The notes: generated from the sequence alone by a model not told the origin. Shown: positions 1-9,268, numbered from the stretch's first letter. The stretch is DNA of 13,990 nt from Paramuribaculum sp. (GCA_029051965.1 JAIDJZ010000051.1:1-13990); one strand, 5' to 3'. A program made the numbers and translations.

Positions 1-162
1 AACGGTACAACCTATGAGGCAGTCATCTATGGCGATGACATCTCCTCTGGCAATCCCGAAAAACTGTCTGTCACAAAGAAAAAAGTCACTGCCGACGACG
101 AGCTGCCGATCAACATGATGGCAACCGGCGGTCAGGCGATCACGTTTATTCCGGTAAAGTGA
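1..162 (+). CDS. GH97-family glycosidase, C-terminal end only (partial)
   Basis: The frame is open from the first base and ends at TGA 160-162, giving the last 53 residues of a protein that begins outside the window. The visible part (TYEAVIYGD near the start, then NPEKLSVTKKKVTADDEL, then ATGGQAITFIPV) matches the pattern I know from the C-terminal beta-sandwich of GH97 enzymes: an A-x-IY strand, an NP-x-xY/L loop, a long K-K-V-T strand and a closing GG-x-A-I strand. GH97 members are periplasmic or surface alpha-glucosidases (SusB type) or alpha-galactosidases. The catalytic domain is not visible, so the specificity cannot be told. Its stop codon overlaps the GTG start of the following GH65 gene by 4 nt (GTGA), so the two are almost certainly co-transcribed and probably translationally coupled. 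The family call rests on a short stretch. Confidence 0.65.
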   Translation, partial: NGTTYEAVIYGDDISSGNPEKLSVTKKKVTADDELPINMMATGGQAITFIPVK

Positions 163-2147
163 AAAGATCAGTTCTTCTTGCCGTGCTGACCATTTTTTTG
201 GCCGGCACGGCTTTTTCTCAGGACCAATGGATTCTGTCGGCCTCGGAAAGAGATCTGGCAGATTACTCTCCGCCGATCACCGGAAACGGCCAGCTCGGAA
301 CGGTCATGGACCGCTCGGGCCTGCGGAGTTCAAGAATGTTTTCGGCCAATGCTGTCAGACGCGGTCGCGACACTAAGGTCTCCTCTATAATCGAGGCAAT
401 CGGTCCGATCGGTCTTTCAGTGACTGCAAACGGTTCAGCTTCCCCACAGAACAACTGGCGACAGAGTCTCGACATGCGTAGCGGCGAAATAGCAACCGCC
501 TATGCCCTTCCGGGACTCGAAGTGACAAACCGGATTGTCAATCTCCGGTCACTGCCATTCGTGACTTCCGACGTTCTGACGGTCAAAGCCACTGACAATA
601 ACGTCACGGTCGCAGTCAGCAATGCTCCGTCGATGCCGGAATCGCTCTCGGACCATAAAATCAGTGTGCGGAAATTCAGCGCCGACAGGAAACAGCGTCA
701 TTTCCTCCGCGCCGAGGGTCTCTACAATCAGGGACGCGACGCGATGGTCGCCTCAATCAGCATGGAAGGAGAAGGCTGGACCCGAATCTCAGCCGATTCG
801 CTTACGATCACGCTGAAAAAGGGACAGGAGGCTGAGCTGTGGATTGTCTCCTCACTGATTTCGACAGCCGATTTCGCCGATCCGTGGAACGAATCGGAAC
901 GCCAGATCCTCTATGCGATTTCGACCGGACGGGAAAGCCTCATGGACCGTCACAGGGCCGCGTGGGACAGACTGTGGGAAGGAGACATCGTCATCGACGG
1001 CAATCCCGAGCTGCAGACACATACACGCGCCGCTCTCTATAACCTCTATGCTTCGGCCCTCCCCGGTTCGGGAAGGAGCATAGCCCCGATGGGGCTCTCT
1101 TCGGCCCACTACTACGGACATATCTTCTGGGATGCCGACACATGGATGCTTCCCGTAATGGCAGTCCTACAGCCGGAAATTGCCCGCGACATGGCAGACT
1201 GCCGGATCGCCACACTCCCGCAGGCACGAAAAAGAGCGGCGGCCCACGGATTCAGAGGTGCAATGTTTCCATGGGAAAGCGACGATCTGGGCGAGGAATC
1301 AACACCGACGTTCGCACTTACCGGACCGCTGGAACATCACGTCACGGCCGATGTTGCAAACGGTGTGTGGCTCTACTACTGCGCGACAGGCGACATCGAC
1401 TGGCTTCGCGACAAAGCGTGGCCTCTGCTGAAAGACTGCGCCGATTTCTGGGTAAGCCGCGCGGAGAAAGGGAGCGACGGACTCTACAGCATCAAGGCTG
1501 TGGTCGGAGCGGACGAATATGCTATCGGAGTCAACGATAATGCCTTTACTAACGCTGCGGTGAAGCGTTCGCTTGAATATGCCGGACGTGCGGCCCGACT
1601 GCTCGGGCTGAAAGCAGATCCTCAATGGGAAGATCTGGAGAAAAACATCCGGTTTCACTTCATTGCGGGAACAGATATCATTGCGGAATATGAAGGGTAT
1701 GCCGGCGAAAAGATCAAACAGGCCGATGTGGCCCTGCTCGCCTATCCGCTCCATCTGTTCAGGACGCCCGAAGAAATCGAGCGCAACCTGACCTACTATG
1801 ACTCAAAAATAGACTCTGTCAACGGGCCGGCCATGAGCCATTCGGCTATGGCCGTCAACTATGCACGCATGGGCAAAGGCGAAAGAGCCTCACGGCTTGT
1901 CGGACGCGCCTACGAACCGAATCTCCGCGGGCCGTTTCACAATCTGTCGGAATCGCCGGGCAACGACCATGTCTATTTCGTGACGGGTGCGGGAGGCCTC
2001 CTGCAGTCACTTGTGTTCGGCTTTGCGGGCGTCGACATAGACATGGAGAATGGTAGCGTCAAACAATGCCGGTCGACCCTTCCGGAATCGATCAGATCGA
2101 TCACGGTAAAAAGTCCGCACGGCGTTTTCACCCGCAAACGCAAGTAA
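159..2147 (+). CDS. Secreted GH65-family glycoside hydrolase (probable alpha-glucosidase)
   Basis: This 662-residue protein starts with a signal peptide (about residues 1-20, ending AFS before QD), so it acts in the periplasm or at the surface. An N-terminal beta domain (about 25-265) leads into the (alpha/alpha)6 catalytic barrel (about 280-620). GH65 landmarks are the GHIFWDADTWM block (D325), the GAMFPWES-x-x-x-GEESTP block (367-383), VVGADEYAIGVNDNAFTN with general-acid Glu453, KQAD (520-523), and HNLSESPGN with Glu598 before a TGAGG-LLQ block. Family knowledge: GH65 phosphorylases carry a phosphate-binding loop where hydrolases (kojibiose hydrolase, acid trehalase, human PGGHG) have a general-base Glu. 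Glu598 fits the hydrolase pattern. At 662 residues it is shorter than typical phosphorylases of about 750. The GTG start at 159 overlaps the preceding gene's stop and directly precedes a good signal peptide. Exact substrate is inferred: alpha-1,2-glucosides such as kojibiose, or glucosyl-galactose. Other alpha-glucosides remain possible. Confidence 0.87.
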   Translation: MKRSVLLAVLTIFLAGTAFSQDQWILSASERDLADYSPPITGNGQLGTVMDRSGLRSSRMFSANAVRRGRDTKVSSIIEAIGPIGLSVTANGSASPQNNWRQSLDMRSGEIATAYALPGLEVTNRIVNLRSLPFVTSDVLTVKATDNNVTVAVSNAPSMPESLSDHKISVRKFSADRKQRHFLRAEGLYNQGRDAMVASISMEGEGWTRISADSLTITLKKGQEAELWIVSSLISTADFADPWNESERQILYAISTGRESLMDRHRAAWDRLWEGDIVIDGNPELQTHTRAALYNLYASALPGSGRSIAPMGLSSAHYYGHIFWDADTWMLPVMAVLQPEIARDMADCRIATLPQARKRAAAHGFRGAMFPWESDDLGEESTPTFALTGPLEHHVTADVANGVWLYYCATGDIDWLRDKAWPLLKDCADFWVSRAEKGSDGLYSIKAVVGADEYAIGVNDNAFTNAAVKRSLEYAGRAARLLGLKADPQWEDLEKNIRFHFIAGTDIIAEYEGYAGEKIKQADVALLAYPLHLFRTPEEIERNLTYYDSKIDSVNGPAMSHSAMAVNYARMGKGERASRLVGRAYEPNLRGPFHNLSESPGNDHVYFVTGAGGLLQSLVFGFAGVDIDMENGSVKQCRSTLPESIRSITVKSPHGVFTRKRK

Positions 2148-2183
2148 GAGCCGGTTCCCATCATCGCCGCCGGAAACTTTTTT

Positions 2184-2239
2184 CACACTAATAAAAACAG
2201 CACCGTGGTCTGAACCACGGTGCTGTTTTTATTAGTGTG
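2184..2239. terminator. Bidirectional intrinsic terminator (perfect 26-bp hairpin)
   Basis: The arms 2184-2209 and 2214-2239 are perfectly complementary over 26 bp around a 4-nt CTGA loop (2210-2213). The core is AACAGCACCGTGGT. An A-run lies at the foot of the core on the left and a T-run on the right, so either strand gives a GC-rich stem followed by U residues. It lies between the stop of the GH65 gene (2147) and the stop of the convergent pyruvate oxidoreductase gene (2260), which is where a shared terminator is expected. Confidence 0.9.
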
Positions 2240-2259
2240 TTGACTTATTCAGTCGGAGA

Positions 2260-5200
2260 TTATTTGGGGAGGTTTCCCGCTTCGGGATCAACGCCCCACT
2301 GCTGCTGGGCCAGACGGCGATAGTTGTTGTAGCGCCACTGTGCGTTGGCTTTTGCAGCTGCGAAGAGTTCGGCAGCTTCCTGAGGATACTGTTTCACTAC
2401 AGAAGCGTAGCGCACTTCACCTTTGAGGAAGTTTTCGAATTCATCCCAGTTGGGCTCTTTGCTGTCGAGAGTGAAGGGGTTCTTGCCTTCTTCTTCGAGA
2501 GCGGGGTTGTAGCGCCAGAGGTGCCAGTAGCCGCAAGCAACAGCGTTGGCTTCTTCCTGCTGGGCCTTACCCATACCGGCCTTGATACCGTGGTTGATAC
2601 AGGGAGCGTAAGCGATGATGATCGAAGGACCGTCATAGGCTTCGGCTTCGCGGATTGCCTTGAGTGTCTGAGCCTGGTCGGCACCCATTGCCACCTGAGC
2701 GGCATAGACGTAGCCATAGGTCGAGGCAATCAGACCGAGGTCTTTCTTGCGAACACGCTTACCGGCTGCGGCAAATTTGGCGATAGCGCCGATGGGAGTT
2801 GCTTTCGAAGCCTGACCACCGGTGTTGGAGTACACCTCAGTATCAAGAACAAGGATGTTGACATTCTTGCCGGAAGCGAGCACGTGGTCGAGACCGCCGA
2901 AGCCGATGTCGTAGCTTGCACCGTCGCCACCGATGATCCACTGAGAACGTTTCACGATGTAGTGCTGAAGCTCAAGAATTGACTTGCAGAGGTCGCATGA
3001 GCAAGCTTCACAGAGAGGAACGAGCTGGTCAGCCACTTCGCGTGTGATGACAGCGTCTTCCTTATTGTCGAGCCACTTCTGAGAGAGTGCCTTGATTTCG
3101 TCAGAGCAGCAGCTGCAGGTCAGAGTCTGAGTGAGTTTCTCTTCAAGACGCATGCGGAGTTTTTCGTTGGCAATGAACATACCGAGACCGAATTCGCAGA
3201 AGTCTTCAAAGAGAGAGTTGCCCCATGCGGGACCGTGGCCCTTAGCATTGACTGTGTAGGGAGTCGAGGGAACAGAACCAGAGTAGATTGACGAACAACC
3301 GGTTGCATTTGCCACCATTTCATGGTCGCCGTAGAGCTGGCTGATGAGTTTCACGTAGGGAGTTTCACCACAGCCCGAGCAGGCTCCGGAGAACTCGAAG
3401 AGCGGAGTTGCGAACTGGCTGTTCTTGACGTTGGCCTTAATGTCAACGAGATCCTGCTTCGAAGCGACTTCCTTAACGCAGTAGTCCCATTCGGCCTGAG
3501 CGTCAAGCTGAGTTTCGAGCGGCTTCATTTCAAGAGCCTTCACGCCCTTCTTGCCGGGGCAGACATCGACACAGTTGCCGCAGCCGAGACAGTCGAGAAC
3601 GTCGACAGCCTGAATGAAACGCATGCCGGTGAATGTGCGGCCGATAGCGGGAAGTGTATCAGCTTCGCCCATAGGAGCGCATTCCATTTCCTTTTCGTCG
3701 AGAACGAACGGACGGATAGCTGCGTGGGGGCAGACATAGGCACACTTGTTACACTGGATACAGTTTTCTTCGAGCCATTCGGGAACGAAAGCCGCAACAC
3801 CACGCTTTTCATAAGCGGCAGTGCCCTGCTGCCATGTTCCGTCTTCAATACCCTTGAATGCAGAAACCTTCAGGAGGTCGCCGTCCTGAGCATTGATCGG
3901 ACGAACGACATCGTTGATGAACGCAGGATCGTTGTTTGCGGCAACAGCATCTTCGCCAAGGTTGCTCCATGCGGGATCAACAGCGAGCTGCTTGTATTCG
4001 CCACCGCGGTCAACAGCGGCATAGTTCTTGTCGACGATGTCCTGTCCCTTCTTGCCGTAGCTCTTGACGATGAATTTCTTCATCTGCTCAACGGCGAGGT
4101 CAACGGGGATGACTTCGGTGATGCGGAAGAATGCGCTCTGAAGAATTGTGTTCGTACGGTTACCGAGACCGATTTCGCGTGCGATCTTGGTCGCGTTGAT
4201 ATAATATACGGTGATATTGTGGTCAGCGAAGTATTTCTTCACCTTGTTGGGAAGATTCTTGGCGAGCTCCTCACCTTCCCAGATTGTGTTGAGAAGGAAT
4301 GTACCGCCGTCGCGGAGACCGCGAGTCACGTCGTACATGTGGAGATAGGCCTGAACGTGACAAGCAACGAAGTTGGGAGTTGTCACGAGGTAGGTCGAAC
4401 GGATCGGATCGTCACCGAAACGCAGGTGAGAGCAAGTGAAACCGCCGGACTTCTTCGAGTCATAGGCGAAGTAGGCCTGGCAATACTTCGGAGTGTTTTC
4501 GCCGATGATCTTCACGGAGTTCTTGTTGGCACCTACAGTACCGTCTGCACCGAGACCATAGAACTTAGCTTCGTAGGTCGATTCGCCGCTGAGAGCGATT
4601 TCTTCAACCGGGGGAAGAGAAGTGAAGGTGACATCGTCGATGATACCCACTGTGAATCCGGTTTTGGGCTGGGGAAGAGCGAGGTTCTCAAATACCGAGA
4701 TGATCTGCGCGGGAGTGGTGTCTTTTGAAGCGAGACCGTAGCGGCCGGAAACGATTTCGGGAGCTCCGGGCTGTCCGTAGAAGCACTGTGCGACATCGAG
4801 ATAAAGAGGTTCGCCATTTGCTCCGGGCTCTTTTGTGCGGTCGAGGACAGCGATGCGTTTGGCTGTCTTGGGCACAGCGCCGAGGAAATGTTTTGCCGAG
4901 AAGGGACGATAGAGGTGAACTGAAACCATACCGACTTTCTCACCTTTCGAACGGAGGTAGTCGATGGCTTCCTGAGCAGCCTGGGTCACAGAACCCATTG
5001 CGATGATCACGCGTTCAGCTTCGGGATCGCCATAGTAGTTGAAGAGATGATATTCGCGGCCGGTAATTTTTGAAATTTCAGCCATGTACTGTTCAACGAT
5101 TTCCGGAACAGCTTCGTAGTAGGGGTTGCATGCTTCGCGGTGCTGGAAGAAAACGTCGCCGTTCTCAGCCATTCCTCGGGCTACAGGAGCATCGGGATTG

Positions 5201-5829
5201 AGGGCGCGTGCGCGGAAGTCGGCAAGAGCTTCGCGGTCGAGCAGGGGAAGAAGATCGTCCTGTTCAACGACTTCGATTTTCTGAATTTCGTGGGATGTAC
5301 GGAATCCGTCGAAGAAGTTGAGGAAAGGAACGCGCGATTTGATTGTTGCGAGGTGAGCCACACCGGCGAGGTCCATGACTTCCTGAACAGAACCTTCAGC
5401 AAGCATGGCGAAACCTGTCTGACGGCAGGCCATCACGTCCTGATGGTCGCCGAAAATGCTGAGGGCGTGAGAAGCAAGTGTACGAGCCGAAACATGGAAA
5501 ACGCAGGGGAGCAATTCGCCTGCGATCTTGTACATATTGGGAATCATCAGCAACAAGCCCTGTGAAGCTGTATAGGTTGTTGTCAGCGCACCTGCCTGAA
5601 GCGAACCGTGGACAGCACCGGCGGCGCCACCTTCGGATTGCATTTCCTGGACAAGAACCGTTTCGCCGAAAATGTTCTTACGGCCGGCTGCAGCCCAGTC
5701 ATCAACATATTCTGCCATTGTTGATGAAGGCGTAATGGGATAGATGGCGGCCACTTCCGAGAACATATATGAAATATGCGCTGCGGCCTGGTTACCATCA
5801 CAAGTCAAGAATTTTTTTTCTTTACTCAT
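2260..5829 (-). CDS. nifJ: Pyruvate:ferredoxin (flavodoxin) oxidoreductase, single-chain
   Basis: The 1189-residue cytoplasmic enzyme oxidises pyruvate with CoA to acetyl-CoA and CO2 and passes electrons to ferredoxin or flavodoxin, the central step of anaerobic fermentation in Bacteroidales. Its length is normal for the homodimeric family. The order is: domain I with YPITPSSTMAEYVDDW (30-45) and TYTASQGLLLM (85-95); the central domains; a 2x[4Fe-4S] ferredoxin domain with Cys690, 693, 696, 700 and Cys747, 750, 753, 757; and the TPP domain with GDG-ASYD-x-GFGGLDH (968-982) ending in SNTGGQ. The proximal cluster ligands are Cys817, Cys820, Cys845 and Cys1077 (APCINHG). Between the proximal ligands lies an extra cysteine cluster (905-948) discussed in the findings. 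The start ATG is followed by a lysine-rich KEKKF stretch as in relatives. It is monocistronic, with its own promoter motif upstream and a hairpin terminator downstream. Confidence 0.97.
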   Translation of the reverse strand: MSKEKKFLTCDGNQAAAHISYMFSEVAAIYPITPSSTMAEYVDDWAAAGRKNIFGETVLVQEMQSEGGAAGAVHGSLQAGALTTTYTASQGLLLMIPNMYKIAGELLPCVFHVSARTLASHALSIFGDHQDVMACRQTGFAMLAEGSVQEVMDLAGVAHLATIKSRVPFLNFFDGFRTSHEIQKIEVVEQDDLLPLLDREALADFRARALNPDAPVARGMAENGDVFFQHREACNPYYEAVPEIVEQYMAEISKITGREYHLFNYYGDPEAERVIIAMGSVTQAAQEAIDYLRSKGEKVGMVSVHLYRPFSAKHFLGAVPKTAKRIAVLDRTKEPGANGEPLYLDVAQCFYGQPGAPEIVSGRYGLASKDTTPAQIISVFENLALPQPKTGFTVGIIDDVTFTSLPPVEEIALSGESTYEAKFYGLGADGTVGANKNSVKIIGENTPKYCQAYFAYDSKKSGGFTCSHLRFGDDPIRSTYLVTTPNFVACHVQAYLHMYDVTRGLRDGGTFLLNTIWEGEELAKNLPNKVKKYFADHNITVYYINATKIAREIGLGNRTNTILQSAFFRITEVIPVDLAVEQMKKFIVKSYGKKGQDIVDKNYAAVDRGGEYKQLAVDPAWSNLGEDAVAANNDPAFINDVVRPINAQDGDLLKVSAFKGIEDGTWQQGTAAYEKRGVAAFVPEWLEENCIQCNKCAYVCPHAAIRPFVLDEKEMECAPMGEADTLPAIGRTFTGMRFIQAVDVLDCLGCGNCVDVCPGKKGVKALEMKPLETQLDAQAEWDYCVKEVASKQDLVDIKANVKNSQFATPLFEFSGACSGCGETPYVKLISQLYGDHEMVANATGCSSIYSGSVPSTPYTVNAKGHGPAWGNSLFEDFCEFGLGMFIANEKLRMRLEEKLTQTLTCSCCSDEIKALSQKWLDNKEDAVITREVADQLVPLCEACSCDLCKSILELQHYIVKRSQWIIGGDGASYDIGFGGLDHVLASGKNVNILVLDTEVYSNTGGQASKATPIGAIAKFAAAGKRVRKKDLGLIASTYGYVYAAQVAMGADQAQTLKAIREAEAYDGPSIIIAYAPCINHGIKAGMGKAQQEEANAVACGYWHLWRYNPALEEEGKNPFTLDSKEPNWDEFENFLKGEVRYASVVKQYPQEAAELFAAAKANAQWRYNNYRRLAQQQWGVDPEAGNLPK

Positions 5830-5932
5830 AAGTCTAGAAATCTATAATTTGGAAATGGTTTTTCCTTAATCTGTTGGATTCAAGAGCGCCACAACAAGGA
5901 TTATGGCCAGCATCTTAATCGCTGCGAAGTTA

Positions 5933-5940
5933 CAAAAATA
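5933..5940 (-). promoter_or_regulatory. Bacteroidota -7 promoter element for nifJ
   Basis: On the minus strand the sequence reads TATTTTTGTAACTTCGC, an exact TAnnTTTG element. Transcription would start near 5926, leaving a leader of about 97 nt before the nifJ ATG at 5829. No convincing -33 TTTG element is seen at the expected 19-21 nt spacing; that region is only A/T-rich. The call rests on motif and position alone. Confidence 0.6.
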
Positions 5941-6096
5941 TCTGTTAATACGCAACGAATTAACTTTAAAAATAGTTGTTGCCGCAATGGTTTCTTCAGG
6001 TTTATTCAGTGGTATCACAATGGAATCCCAGCATTGGAGCAAGTTCATCGGGACGCCACTGAAATTTCTTTCAGACGACCCAACCGGCACGCGCTA

Positions 6097-6127
6097 TTTT
6101 TTTCATCGAATATTTTGCCTATATTTG
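6097..6127 (+). promoter_or_regulatory. Promoter for the acetyltransferase-GH95 unit
   Basis: An exact -7 element TATATTTG lies at 6120-6127, followed by CAAAAACG. A T-run (6095-6103) lies about 19 nt upstream, where the -33 element would sit; it is T-rich but lacks the final G. The predicted start is near 6134, giving a leader of about 27 nt before the ATG at 6161. Confidence 0.62.
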
Positions 6128-6160
6128 CAAAAACGAAGGACCAATCCAAAGTAATTCAAA

Positions 6161-6778
6161 ATGTCACAACCGACAGCCCGACAATTGCTCGACAGCCTTG
6201 AAAAAGGCGAATGGGTCTATGGCATATCCGAAGAAATAGGCCGTCTGCTTACTGACACCGAATCAAAATGCCACAGATTTAACCAGATAGCGCCAGACAA
6301 CAAATCGGAGCGCGAGCAGCTTCTGCGCGAAATCTGCGGAGAGGTCGGATCCCAACCCCTTGTCCACAGCCCGTTTCGATGCGACTTCGGGTTCAACATC
6401 GCTATCGGCGACAACCTGATTGCCAACTACGGACTGACTATTCTCGACGAGGCTAAGGTCCGAATCGGCAACCGCGTTTTCATCGGACCGAATGTCAGCA
6501 TCTTCACGATCACACATGCTCTCCTTCCCGAACAGCGGGCAGCCGGAATCATGAAAGCCGCTCCGGTCTCGATCGGCGATGATGTCTGGATCTGCGGAAA
6601 TGTCACTATCCTGCCGGGCGTGGAGATAGGCCGCGGCGCGGTCATCGCAGCCGGAAGCGTTGTGACGAAGTCCATCCCCGAAATGACTCTTGCAGCCGGC
6701 AATCCGGCCCGCGAAATCAGAAAGATAACCGCCGGAGACTTCATTGAAATGAATTCTCCGGCAACACAATCATCCTAA
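6161..6778 (+). CDS. Hexapeptide-repeat O-acetyltransferase (maltose/galactoside acetyltransferase-like)
   Basis: This 205-residue protein would transfer acetyl from acetyl-CoA to a sugar hydroxyl in the cytoplasm. An N-terminal helical Mac-type segment (about 7-60, with KGEWVY at 15-20) is followed by a left-handed beta-helix of hexapeptide repeats (about 75-175: [52 protein letters not shown]). The catalytic His of the family corresponds to His119 in [12 protein letters not shown]. The closing NPAREIRKI motif (181-188) is typical. Length and domain order match Maa/LacA proteins. The ATG lies about 27 nt after a promoter motif. A GH95 gene follows after 39 nt with no visible promoter of its own, so the two may form one transcript. 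The real acceptor sugar is unknown. Confidence 0.9.
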   Translation: MSQPTARQLLDSLEKGEWVYGISEEIGRLLTDTESKCHRFNQIAPDNKSEREQLLREICGEVGSQPLVHSPFRCDFGFNIAIGDNLIANYGLTILDEAKVRIGNRVFIGPNVSIFTITHALLPEQRAAGIMKAAPVSIGDDVWICGNVTILPGVEIGRGAVIAAGSVVTKSIPEMTLAAGNPAREIRKITAGDFIEMNSPATQSS

Positions 6779-6817
6779 TCCGATTTTTCACTTAAGCACA
6801 AATATTACGACTGATTC

Positions 6818-9265
6818 ATGAGAAACAGAATCCTGACCGCGGCAATCCTGTCCGCAGCCTCTTTAAATCTCCTCGCACTCAGCGACAGCGACAAACTCCG
6901 CTCCGTCTGGTTCGACACCCCGACATCATCACAGAGCGGAGCCCCCTGGCTTATCAACGATTTTTCAGCAACCATCTCCAATCCGGATCCGGAATGGGAA
7001 TCCTTCGGTCTGCCTCTCGGCAACGGCAGTTTCGGAGCGACGGTGCTCGGATCGGTAGGACGCGAACGAATTGTGCTAAACGAAAAGTCTCTATGGACCG
7101 GCGGCCCGGGCACAGGAGTGGCCGAATACTGGGACATGAACCGCGAGGTCTCCCCTGCTACCCTCGACTCTATCCGCACACTGCTTCTTGCAGGCCATAA
7201 CCACGAGGCCGACAAAATAGTCGGTCGAAGCTTCAGCGGCAAAATCGACTACGACCGCAAGCGTTTCGGATGTTTCACCGAACTGGGAGAAGTCTATCTC
7301 ACTTCGCCGATAGATGAATCCGGAATAAGCAACTACACCCGTGCCCTGATGGTCGACAGTGCAGTCGCGACAGTCGAATTCGATGCCGACGGACGCCACA
7401 TCCACCGCGAGTTTTTCGCCTCGTATCCCGACAGCGCCCAGATCTGGCGCATCACTTCGTCGGGCAAGAAACCGTTTCCAGTCACGCTTTCATTCAATTC
7501 TCCCCACTCTGTTTCATCCGTCAGAAAGACCTCGGCAGGATCAAAAGGTCTGGTTTTTTCCGGCGAGCTTGAAAACGGAATGAAGTGGTGTCTCTGCATT
7601 ATTGCAAGGACTCCCGACGGCGGAAAGGCGACCGCCGATCCGAAAAACGCGACCATCACCGTCAGCAACGCACCTGTGGCGGAATTCATTGTCACTGCAG
7701 CGACTGACTACAGGATGAACTTCCATCCCGACATGACTGATCCCCGTACCTACACTGGCAATGATCCGGTACCCGTCGCAACCGCCCGCGCCCTCGCTGC
7801 AGCAAAGCGTTCATTCGCAGACCTCAAGAAGCGTCACTATACCGACTACGCGCAATTGTACAAGCGTGTGGATCTGTCGATCAATCCCGAATCAGAACGT
7901 TCGTCCGCTCCGACCCCCAGACGTCTGGAAAACTATCGGAACGGAGCTGAGGATTTCGGACTCGAAGAGTTGTATTTCGATTTCGGCCGCTACCTGCTCA
8001 TCGCGTCATCACGCCCAGGCAGCCTTCCGGCCAACCTTCAGGGATTATGGCACAATAACGTCGACGGACCGTGGCGAGTCGACTACCACAATAATATAAA
8101 CCTCCAGATGAACTACTGGCCGGCCACAAATACGAATCTGACCGAATGTTTTCAGCCACTGACAGACTATGTTCGCACGGTCGTCGAACCGGGTCGCGAG
8201 ACCGCAAAGAAATATTACGGCGCAAGAGGCTGGACCGCGGCAATCTCAGGAAACCCGTTCGGCTTTACCGCTCCGCTGAACTCGCCGTCGATGGACTGGA
8301 ACTACAACCCCTCTGCCGGTCCGTGGCTTGCCACCCAGCTGTGGGACTACTACCTCTTCACCCGCGACCGCAACTGGCTTGCCGACATCGGCTATCCGAT
8401 CATTAAGGAGAGCGCCTTTTTTGCCACCGACATTCTTTCGCCCGCCGAGGGGATGCTCACAGTCAGTCCTTCGTATTCTCCCGAGCATGGCACCGCCGAT
8501 CTCGGATCGACCTACGCTATCGCCGTAACCCGCCAGATCCTCTCCGACGCAATAGCGGCTGCCAACACTCTTGGCATCGATCAGGAATCGGTAGCGGAGT
8601 GGAGCTCACGTCTGGACAGTCTGCCCCCCTACCGTATCGGAGCACACGGGCAACTTCAGGAGTGGTGGAACGACATTGACGACCCGACCGACAAACACCG
8701 CCACACAAACCATCTTTTCGGCCTGCATCCCGGCAACTCGATCAATGTACTGGCTGACACGACCCTCCGGCAGGCATGCATGACCACACTGAACCAGCGA
8801 GGCGACGAAGCGACCGGATGGAGCATGGGTTGGAAACTCAACCACTGGGCACGTCTGCTTGACGGAGCACACGCATATACCCTTTTCCACAATCTGCTCT
8901 GCGAAGGAACCGGAAATAATCTCTGGGATCAGCATCCGCCATTCCAGATCGACGGCAATTTCGGAGGAACAGCCGGCATCGCAGAAATGCTTCTTCAGAG
9001 CCACAACAACGCGACACTGCACCTGCTGCCGGCTCTGCCTCCGCAGTGGAAATCAGGCTCTGTCAAAGGTCTGCTGGCACGCGGAGCGTTTGAAGTCGAC
9101 ATCGATTTTGCGGATTCAAAGCTGAAAAGCGCCACAATCCGCTCGCTTGCCGGCGAACCGCTGACCGTTCGCTACTCCGACAGTGAGGTCTCGACTCCGA
9201 CAGCGAAGGGCGACACATTCGTCGTGGTCGCAACGCCTGAAGGAATCAGCCTGACCAGACAGTAG
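6818..9265 (+). CDS. Secreted GH95 alpha-L-fucosidase / alpha-L-galactosidase
   Basis: The 815-residue protein has an N-terminal signal peptide (about 1-21, ending NLLALS) with no lipobox Cys, so it is likely periplasmic. GH95 landmarks in order: [14 protein letters not shown] and [15 protein letters not shown] (65-97) in the N-terminal beta domain; [11 protein letters not shown] (404-414) and [15 protein letters not shown] (422-436); [10 protein letters not shown] (549-558); [11 protein letters not shown] (629-639); TGWSMGWK (666-673); [12 protein letters not shown] (706-717). By comparison with Bifidobacterium AfcA, the catalytic apparatus corresponds to Asn426/Asn428, Glu556 and Asp712, and all are present, so the enzyme should be an active inverting glycosidase. 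GH95 includes alpha-1,2-L-fucosidases acting on mucin or milk glycans and alpha-L-galactosidases acting on plant xylans; sequence alone does not let me choose. It follows the acetyltransferase gene by 39 nt and converges on the next gene. Confidence 0.95.
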   Translation: MRNRILTAAILSAASLNLLALSDSDKLRSVWFDTPTSSQSGAPWLINDFSATISNPDPEWESFGLPLGNGSFGATVLGSVGRERIVLNEKSLWTGGPGTGVAEYWDMNREVSPATLDSIRTLLLAGHNHEADKIVGRSFSGKIDYDRKRFGCFTELGEVYLTSPIDESGISNYTRALMVDSAVATVEFDADGRHIHREFFASYPDSAQIWRITSSGKKPFPVTLSFNSPHSVSSVRKTSAGSKGLVFSGELENGMKWCLCIIARTPDGGKATADPKNATITVSNAPVAEFIVTAATDYRMNFHPDMTDPRTYTGNDPVPVATARALAAAKRSFADLKKRHYTDYAQLYKRVDLSINPESERSSAPTPRRLENYRNGAEDFGLEELYFDFGRYLLIASSRPGSLPANLQGLWHNNVDGPWRVDYHNNINLQMNYWPATNTNLTECFQPLTDYVRTVVEPGRETAKKYYGARGWTAAISGNPFGFTAPLNSPSMDWNYNPSAGPWLATQLWDYYLFTRDRNWLADIGYPIIKESAFFATDILSPAEGMLTVSPSYSPEHGTADLGSTYAIAVTRQILSDAIAAANTLGIDQESVAEWSSRLDSLPPYRIGAHGQLQEWWNDIDDPTDKHRHTNHLFGLHPGNSINVLADTTLRQACMTTLNQRGDEATGWSMGWKLNHWARLLDGAHAYTLFHNLLCEGTGNNLWDQHPPFQIDGNFGGTAGIAEMLLQSHNNATLHLLPALPPQWKSGSVKGLLARGAFEVDIDFADSKLKSATIRSLAGEPLTVRYSDSEVSTPTAKGDTFVVVATPEGISLTRQ

Positions 9266-9268
9266 ATC

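Larger units (their letters stand above)
5830..6160. other. Divergent intergenic region between nifJ and the acetyltransferase gene
   Basis: These 331 bp separate two divergently transcribed genes and contain one promoter motif in each direction (5933-5940 minus, 6120-6127 plus). A 6-bp hairpin lies at 6059-6074 (CTGAAA, loop TTTC, TTTCAG) and a 5-bp one at 6018-6036; neither has a clear role. Short open frames on both strands here show no protein-like composition, signal peptide or family motif, so I do not call a gene. Confidence 0.6.

Noticed and set aside
2147..2159. 13-nt word AGAGCCGGTTCCC shared with 13815-13827
   Set aside because: A match of this length is expected about once or twice by chance in a window of this size, and the flanks do not match. 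It would only matter if the right-end repeat has a fixed end at this word.
3322..4728. 468-codon plus-strand open frame antisense to nifJ
   Set aside because: It is fully inside the strongly supported nifJ gene, and codon bias on the coding strand removes stops from this antisense frame. It has no recognisable domain, promoter or start context.
5903..6154. 83-codon plus-strand frame in the nifJ-acetyltransferase gap, and a 74-codon minus-strand frame over the same region
   Set aside because: The plus frame runs through the acetyltransferase promoter, the minus frame through the nifJ promoter motif and leader. Neither shows a family motif or a signal peptide, so both look like chance frames.
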